The notes under the pieces are model-generated. The model was given only the letters and a program-made list of their open reading frames with translations. It had not been told where the DNA came from and made no database searches. Positions 57,972 through 62,275 of a stretch of DNA of 62,275 nucleotides are shown one piece after another; within the stretch, counting starts at the first letter, position 1, and every line of letters begins with the position of its first letter. The stretch comes from a virus: the IMG/VR virus record IMGVR_UViG_3300043395_004461, positions 1 through 62,275 of that record; one strand, 5' to 3'. Position numbers and translations under genes: made by a program.

Positions 57972-58685
57972 ATGGCATTTCCTTCAGACGGTAGAAATCA
58001 TTGGGCGGCGGTTGATTCTGAAAAGAACATCCACGAGTACACTCCTTGGTTCGAGGAGAAATTCGGTAAGTCGGTTAAACAAATAACTCACCTTGGTGGG
58101 ACGAAAACCACCATCGATTTCCAAATTCTGTTTGAGGACGACACACTATCCGTGTTCTCACTCAAAAGAAAAAAACAAATTAAGACTGGGTCCTTTGATT
58201 ATGTTAATACTGCAAATTTCGACAAAGACCTATTCAAAGATAGTATTCACCTAATTGATACGTTCAGAAAATCGGGTAACCGAATAGGAGCTGAGTCCAT
58301 TAAATCCAAAATTCACGAGGAGCTATCTAAAACAACACCTGAAACTCTCACGGAACTCTTCAAGTCCAAAGTGATTGAAAAGTACAAAGGTCAGTCATTG
58401 AAACTCATTCTTTTAGAGGAAAGTACAAAGACTCTTCACCTATTAAATCCAAAAATCTTCAGACTAATGTCCGAAGGATACAAGTTAATTCTATCAGACA
58501 CAACGAAAGGTAAAACCTCTTGGAAAGTATTATGTGTTTCTCCTGATGGAGACAAACTTGACTTAGGTCTAAGAGTCAGAGTTCATCTGAATAACGGTAT
58601 AACAAAACTAATCAACAAAGATGACGGTGGTTCATACCTTTGTCTCAAGTTCCAACAGGATAGTGTTCACAAACTATTTCTTTAG
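57972..58685 (+). CDS. Possible restriction-like nuclease
   Basis: The 237-residue protein begins MAFPSDGRNHWAAVDSEKNI. The segment KTTIDFQILFEDDTLSVFSL followed by KRKKQI has the spacing of a PD-(D/E)xK core (Asp, then S-L-K in the second strand), and KTGSFDYVNT resembles a motif I associate with restriction-like phage proteins. The rest is alpha/beta without other marks. The nuclease call is tentative, since the Glu of ExK is replaced. Confidence 0.45.
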   Translation: MAFPSDGRNHWAAVDSEKNIHEYTPWFEEKFGKSVKQITHLGGTKTTIDFQILFEDDTLSVFSLKRKKQIKTGSFDYVNTANFDKDLFKDSIHLIDTFRKSGNRIGAESIKSKIHEELSKTTPETLTELFKSKVIEKYKGQSLKLILLEESTKTLHLLNPKIFRLMSEGYKLILSDTTKGKTSWKVLCVSPDGDKLDLGLRVRVHLNNGITKLINKDDGGSYLCLKFQQDSVHKLFL

Positions 58686-58687
58686 AG

Positions 58688-58695
58688 TATTTATG
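58688..58695 (+). promoter_or_regulatory. TATTTATG box
   Basis: A one-mismatch version of TATTTATA, ending 3 nt before ATG 58699. Its last three bases are themselves an in-frame ATG (58693). Confidence 0.35.
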
Positions 58696-58698
58696 GGT

Positions 58699-60264
58699 AT
58701 GGAATTACGCTCACTTATTTGGAAACTACTCAGAGAACAAGTAGACCAAAACACCATCAATTTGAAAAACAAATATGTTGGTGAAGGTAAGCCTATTTCT
58801 GAAGAAGACTTCAACAAATTGGTTGAGGTAACGGGGGACAAATTTTACTTACTTAGTTGGCTTACAAAAAAGGTCGGAACAGGAATTATCAAAGCTGAAG
58901 ACATCTACAAATACAAAGAATACTTTGACCTATACGAGAAGAACAAGAAGAAGTTTGAACATAAAGACATTCACCTATACAAGACAGCCGAAGACGTTAA
59001 GAAATTTTTACAAGAGATTGTTAAACTTAGAGAGGGAAATATTGTCTTTGATGAGATTCAGGGTAAAGATAATTTCGTTTCACAAAATGATATCGAGAAA
59101 TTGCAATCTTCGGGTGGAATCAAATATTTGGGGGTTTATGATAACGGTGACTACAAGTATCAGGTATTCGAAGTTTTTGGTGTTAACAAAGATGTTTGGA
59201 AATTGTATAGAGACATTCTCGGGAGATGTAAGGGAAGAGACAAAGGTGCCAAAATTGATATATGTACCATAGGTCAATACAGTTACTTCAAAAGTTATCT
59301 TAACGACCCAAAAGGTTCAAGTTATTTTTTGTTATTCAATTTGGATGATAGAAGGTCTCCTTATCAATTACACCACGAGTCAGGTCAGTTCATGGACAAA
59401 AATGACTATGAAAGTCATAAGATAAAACAAATAGATTTTTTCAAATTTGTTGGTGATAGGGTACCAAAATACAGTATTGATGCTGAAAATTTCCCAAGTC
59501 AATTCGAAATTCCCGTTAAAGATAATGGTTTTGAAGACAAGAAAGGAAGAAAGCAAGGTTTGTGGAAATACTTCTATGGGGGAGGACAACTTGCTGGAAT
59601 TCATACTTATAAAAATGGTGAAGAGGATGGACCTTTTGTTAAGTATTACTCTAACGGGGGAATTGAAGTGAAGGGTACTCGTTTGAGAGATGTTGGTTTA
59701 GTTGGGGAATATGAAGAGAATTTCAGAAACGGAAGAACCTACAGAAAAGGTACGTACAATAGCAACGGAAAATTTGAAGGTCTTTGGACTATGGGTGATT
59801 ATGACGGAGTTTATAAGAATATGAATTATTCAGATATGACTCAAACGGGTTATACAAGTACAGGTAGGATAAGGTATGTTTCTCAGATAAGAAACCAATC
59901 GGATTTTTACCCATTTGGTCAAACTATTTTCTACGGAAGAACAGGGAAAGTTGAAGCCATTGGTAAAATCGGAGCTTCGAGAAAATACTTGGGTAAATGG
60001 ACTTATTATTTTCCCAATGGAGATATTCGCTCGGAAGGTGGTTTTCGAGGAGGTTACCGAAGTGGCGTTTGGACTGACGTGGTCAAATCGAAAGATGGAA
60101 ACAAGTACATTTTTGAGGCTGATTTCGCAACAGGGAGGCCCTTAGATAAAGTTAAGGTTTATGATATCAATGGTGAGTTTTTGAAAAAAGTAAGTCCAAA
60201 AAAAATTAATCCACCTTATTGGGAAAATAATTATTTTAATACAGATAAATTTACAATAGATTAA
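58699..60264 (+). CDS. Tagged WCT-related protein with MORN repeats
   Basis: The 521-residue protein starts MELRSLIWKLLREQ, a capsid-type tag (LRE/Q); ATG 58693 would add two residues. Residues ~150-240 form a degenerate WCT domain: DICTIGQYSYFKSYLNDP in place of WCT, then QLHHESGQFMDKND, nearly identical in layout to the LRR protein. From ~280 to ~480, MORN_2-type repeats (GLWKYFYGGGQLAGIHTYKN and GEEDGPFVKYYSNGG) appear, as in YwqK-type antitoxin or phosphatidylinositol-binding MORN proteins. It shares the delivery-module-plus-repeat plan with two other proteins. Confidence 0.75.
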   Translation: MELRSLIWKLLREQVDQNTINLKNKYVGEGKPISEEDFNKLVEVTGDKFYLLSWLTKKVGTGIIKAEDIYKYKEYFDLYEKNKKKFEHKDIHLYKTAEDVKKFLQEIVKLREGNIVFDEIQGKDNFVSQNDIEKLQSSGGIKYLGVYDNGDYKYQVFEVFGVNKDVWKLYRDILGRCKGRDKGAKIDICTIGQYSYFKSYLNDPKGSSYFLLFNLDDRRSPYQLHHESGQFMDKNDYESHKIKQIDFFKFVGDRVPKYSIDAENFPSQFEIPVKDNGFEDKKGRKQGLWKYFYGGGQLAGIHTYKNGEEDGPFVKYYSNGGIEVKGTRLRDVGLVGEYEENFRNGRTYRKGTYNSNGKFEGLWTMGDYDGVYKNMNYSDMTQTGYTSTGRIRYVSQIRNQSDFYPFGQTIFYGRTGKVEAIGKIGASRKYLGKWTYYFPNGDIRSEGGFRGGYRSGVWTDVVKSKDGNKYIFEADFATGRPLDKVKVYDINGEFLKKVSPKKINPPYWENNYFNTDKFTID

Positions 60265-60265
60265 T

Positions 60266-60589
60266 ATGAAAAAAACAATTTTAATCGTGATGAGCTTATT
60301 TGCTACACTTACGCTTGTCGCACAACAACCAAGAGGAATGAGACCTCTTCCAAATCAATTTAGGGACTTTTTGGACCATCAACAAGGGTTAGAAAGACAA
60401 AGACCTCAAATCGAAAAGAAAGACGGTAAAGTCATCATTACAATGTCTGAGGAGCAATTCAAAAGAATGCAACAAATGAGAGCGGCCCAAAGATATAGAC
60501 TGGCCCAACACAGACCTTTACCCCCTTGTTCTAAATGTGAGAAAAAACATTTGAAACATAAATCAGATAAATTTAATAGAAAATCATGA
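60266..60589 (+). CDS. Small secreted basic protein with CxxC
   Basis: The 107-residue protein has a signal peptide (MKKTILIVMSLFATLTLVAQ), an Arg/Gln/Pro-rich disordered body and a C-terminal CSKCEKK. It overlaps the next gene by 4 nt. It may be exported to the periplasm. Function unknown. Confidence 0.65.
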   Translation: MKKTILIVMSLFATLTLVAQQPRGMRPLPNQFRDFLDHQQGLERQRPQIEKKDGKVIITMSEEQFKRMQQMRAAQRYRLAQHRPLPPCSKCEKKHLKHKSDKFNRKS

Positions 60590-61443
60590 AAAAAATTGCA
60601 AAAATTTTAATAGCATTAGGAATTGGTTTATTGATTGCTGGTTTGATTCTTTATTTTTGGAAACACAAAAATCCTCCATCCATTGATACTACTAAGTATA
60701 CCGATGTAGTGTTGATTAATAAATCTCAACTTGACTCAGTTCAAGTTTTCGTAACTTTACAAGGAACTGAATCAATTATCGGTCTATTCGGAATGGATTC
60801 ATCTGATATTGTGACTTACTGTACAGACTCTGTTCCATGCGTCGGAAGTTTTTGGGCTAAAAAGGGAGTTGAATACCATTTAGGTGATACTACAGCCTTG
60901 ACTGGCGTAATTGTAACTTGGGGTGTTCAAAATCAATCTTGTGATGCTGCTCAAGCAATCGGATATCCTTTTGGAATCAATAACTTTGAGTTTACAGTAA
61001 ACACTTGGTGGCAAAATGGGAAAGTAACAGGTTCAGGTGAATCATTTGATATTACCTGTGTGGATGGATTACATTCTATTTTACAACAAAGAGTTACATC
61101 CTTTGGACCGAGAGTAGATAGTGTATTATCACCAAACTTTGGAGCATTTTGGGACTTTGGATACAAAGACAGTACAGGTAAGTTGGAAGTATTTAAAGGT
61201 TCATCCAACGGTGAAACGTTAGACAAATGTGTGAACATACCTGGTGTTTTCCCTTACCAATGTGATTGGGGGTATAAAAGTTTTGCTCCACCACCTGCAT
61301 GTAATAATCCTTCATATCCTGTAAAATGTTCTGATAAGTGGGGACAAATCAATACCTCTCAAACGAACAGACAAGGTCAAGGTGGTCAGGTAATTTGTGA
61401 ATTCATCGGATTCACCGCAGACCCTCAACCAGCACTTAAATAA
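60586..61443 (+). CDS. Membrane-anchored Cys-rich extracytoplasmic protein
   Basis: The 285-residue protein has an N-terminal transmembrane helix (ILIALGIGLLIAGLILYFW) and a long extracytoplasmic beta-rich domain with about ten Cys, for example IVTYCTDSVPCVGSFWAKKG and FDITCVDGLHS. The pattern recalls thaumatin-like folds weakly (a short ITCVDG motif and disulfide-rich beta sandwich), which I do not regard as proven. Probably exposed in the periplasm or at the surface. Confidence 0.65.
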   Translation: MKKIAKILIALGIGLLIAGLILYFWKHKNPPSIDTTKYTDVVLINKSQLDSVQVFVTLQGTESIIGLFGMDSSDIVTYCTDSVPCVGSFWAKKGVEYHLGDTTALTGVIVTWGVQNQSCDAAQAIGYPFGINNFEFTVNTWWQNGKVTGSGESFDITCVDGLHSILQQRVTSFGPRVDSVLSPNFGAFWDFGYKDSTGKLEVFKGSSNGETLDKCVNIPGVFPYQCDWGYKSFAPPPACNNPSYPVKCSDKWGQINTSQTNRQGQGGQVICEFIGFTADPQPALK

Positions 61444-61451
61444 AACAATAT

Positions 61452-61523
61452 ATGAAACAAATCTGTAATTTCATCTCGAAAGTAACTTTTGGTAAAGTAT
61501 GTTTCGGATGGTGTAAAAAATAA
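61452..61523 (+). CDS. Possible 23-residue Cys-containing peptide
   Basis: The ORF (MKQICNFISKVTFGKVCFGW then CKK) has three Cys and lies between the Cys-rich gene and a terminator. The placement supports it, but it is very short. Confidence 0.35.
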   Translation: MKQICNFISKVTFGKVCFGWCKK

Positions 61524-61527
61524 AACA

Positions 61528-61553
61528 AACCCCTCCATTGTGAGGGGTTTTTT
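61528..61553 (+). terminator. Terminator
   Basis: AACCCCTC and GAGGGGTT form an 8-bp stem followed by T. Confidence 0.9.
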
Positions 61554-61604
61554 ATTGATTTTGTTTAACAATAGGGTTATAATTATAGATAAAATTTATA
61601 TTCT

Positions 61605-61943
61605 ATGATTACATTATCATTAATTGGATGGTTGATAACAGGTATTGTTACAATCTTTTTGGGGAAAGGAGCGGTTGAAAAAATCCTTGGAACTCAAGAA
61701 ATGGTAGGAAATTTTGCCTACATGAAATTAGAAAAGTACAGAGTACCAACGGGTCTCGGAGAGCTACTTGGAATTGTATTGTTAGTAATTCCAATGACCT
61801 CATTATGGGGAATGGTTCTCATCACATCATTCATGAGTGCAGCCGTTGTTCTACACTTATCTTTGATGAACGGTGTTAAAACATATATTCCAATTATTGT
61901 TGGAATTTTGGCTGTTGTTTCTTATATTTTAAGAACAATTTAA
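61605..61943 (+). CDS. DoxX-like four-helix membrane protein
   Basis: The 112-residue protein has four transmembrane helices with the DoxX-like motif set: GKGAVEKILGTQEMVGNFAY, LGELLGIVLLVIPMTSLWG and VVLHLSLMNG. DoxX-like proteins are small membrane proteins of mixed or unknown function in Bacteroidetes. The host-like sequence suggests capture from a host. It is separated from neighbours by a terminator upstream. Confidence 0.8.
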   Translation: MITLSLIGWLITGIVTIFLGKGAVEKILGTQEMVGNFAYMKLEKYRVPTGLGELLGIVLLVIPMTSLWGMVLITSFMSAAVVLHLSLMNGVKTYIPIIVGILAVVSYILRTI

Positions 61944-61947
61944 CCCT

Positions 61948-62163
61948 ATGTTTATAGACTACGAATCACCCAAAACAACCTCCAAAACTGTTTGGTTTCC
62001 TGGCGAAACCTCAGAAGGAAAAAAATTCACCATTGTCGCTAATTGGGACGAATGGGATGATTGGACCGCTGACGCATCCGACATGATGTGGGATGATGAA
62101 GAGGGTTCAGAAGATGAAGCTCAAGAAGTAATTCATGAGTTTTTATCTGAAATGAATGGTTAA
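61948..62163 (+). CDS. Small acidic Trp-rich protein
   Basis: The 71-residue protein has FIDYESPKTTSKTVWFPGET and a very acidic, Trp-rich second half (NWDEWDDWTADASDMMWDDE). It starts 4 nt after the DoxX-like gene and ends at a terminator. Such acidic small proteins can be DNA mimics, but there is no direct evidence. Confidence 0.65.
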   Translation: MFIDYESPKTTSKTVWFPGETSEGKKFTIVANWDEWDDWTADASDMMWDDEEGSEDEAQEVIHEFLSEMNG

Positions 62164-62168
62164 TCTAG

Positions 62169-62193
62169 AATCCCACTTTGTGGGATTTTTTTT
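62169..62193 (+). terminator. Terminator
   Basis: ATCCCAC and GTGGGAT form a 7-bp stem around TTT, followed by a T run. Confidence 0.9.
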
Positions 62194-62206
62194 ATATTAT
62201 TAATCA

Positions 62207-62275
62207 ATGGGAAATAGATTACTTGAACAAGAAAATAAAATGATTGATGAAATCATTGCAAATTTCGATTTCGTA
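62207..62275 (+). CDS. Start of a small tag-like gene, 3' truncated
   Basis: The ORF begins MGNRLLEQENKMIDEIIANF and runs off the window. RLLEQ resembles the [I/L]xE tag site. Only 23 codons are visible. Confidence 0.45.
   Translation, partial: MGNRLLEQENKMIDEIIANFDFV

Noticed and set aside
60586-61443. Thaumatin-family assignment
   Set aside because: Only a short motif and disulfide richness resemble thaumatin; this is too weak to name.

Overview
The window reads as part of the genome of a large tailed phage (myovirus-like, T4-like in several habits) that infects a Bacteroidetes host. Phage origin is argued by the amidase and spanin-like lysis genes, three tail-fibre genes ending in self-cleaving S74 chaperone domains, many short overlapping genes, two DNA methyltransferases, a DUF3310 and a DUF932 gene, and at least a dozen proteins with N-terminal tags resembling T4 capsid-targeting propeptides. 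The host assignment rests on low GC, host-type TAnnTTTG promoters, a Bacteroidetes-style histone H1-like protein and a TonB-dependent receptor/lipoprotein pair of Bacteroidetes type. No integrase, rRNA, insertion sequence or CRISPR array was seen. Both window ends cut genes (amidase at the left, a small tagged gene at the right).

Layout. 1-4.8 kb: endolysin, nested spanin-like pair, DUF5661-like protein and a large acidic tagged protein. 4.8-9.2 kb: small genes, histone H1-like protein, DnaJ, Dam-like methylase. 9.3-15 kb: tagged LRR protein, DUF932, PcfJ-like protein, thioredoxin, glutaredoxin. 15.1-23.3 kb: three tandem collagen-like tail-fibre paralogues with 126/132-bp super-repeats. 23.3-28.8 kb: two tagged metallopeptidases and a tagged coiled-coil protein. 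28.8-32.2 kb: tight operon with sulfotransferase-like, APS-kinase-like and nucleotidyltransferase-like proteins and a second methylase. 32.2-37 kb: more tagged proteins, a ferritin-like protein, a DHH phosphoesterase, cobalamin adenosyltransferase, DUF192, Nudix. 37.2-38.5 kb: no convincing protein genes apart from a tiny ORF at its left edge, but an initiator-like tRNA and a ~940-nt structured RNA. 38.6-51.9 kb: tagged virion-type proteins, two DxD glycosyltransferase-like proteins, SPFH protein, an eight-motif DnaJ-type zinc protein, UvrC-like protein, DUF262/HNH protein. 51.9-55.7 kb: TonB-dependent receptor and lipoprotein bracketed by identical terminators. 55.7-62.3 kb: small tagged paralogues, a tagged MORN-repeat protein, envelope proteins, a DoxX-like protein.

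Two promoter vocabularies divide the genes. TAnnTTTG with an upstream TTTG precedes metabolic and regulatory genes; TATTTATA on the coding strand precedes mostly tagged or virion genes. I infer early (host sigma factor) and late (phage-controlled) classes. In several genes of both classes the box lies only 3-5 nt before the ATG, implying leaderless mRNAs, which is suggestive beside a phage initiator-type tRNA.

The strongest candidate for an undescribed system is the set of proteins sharing a short basic amphipathic N-terminus ending in [I/L]xE, the cleavage signature of T4-type prohead proteases. They include two metallopeptidases, a pretoxin-like hydrophobic protein, a peptidoglycan-binding-like protein and three proteins that share an unnamed WCT/FMDxxD domain but carry different C-termini. 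I infer a cohort of proteins packaged in the capsid and delivered with the DNA. All functional statements come from reading the sequence; no database search was run.
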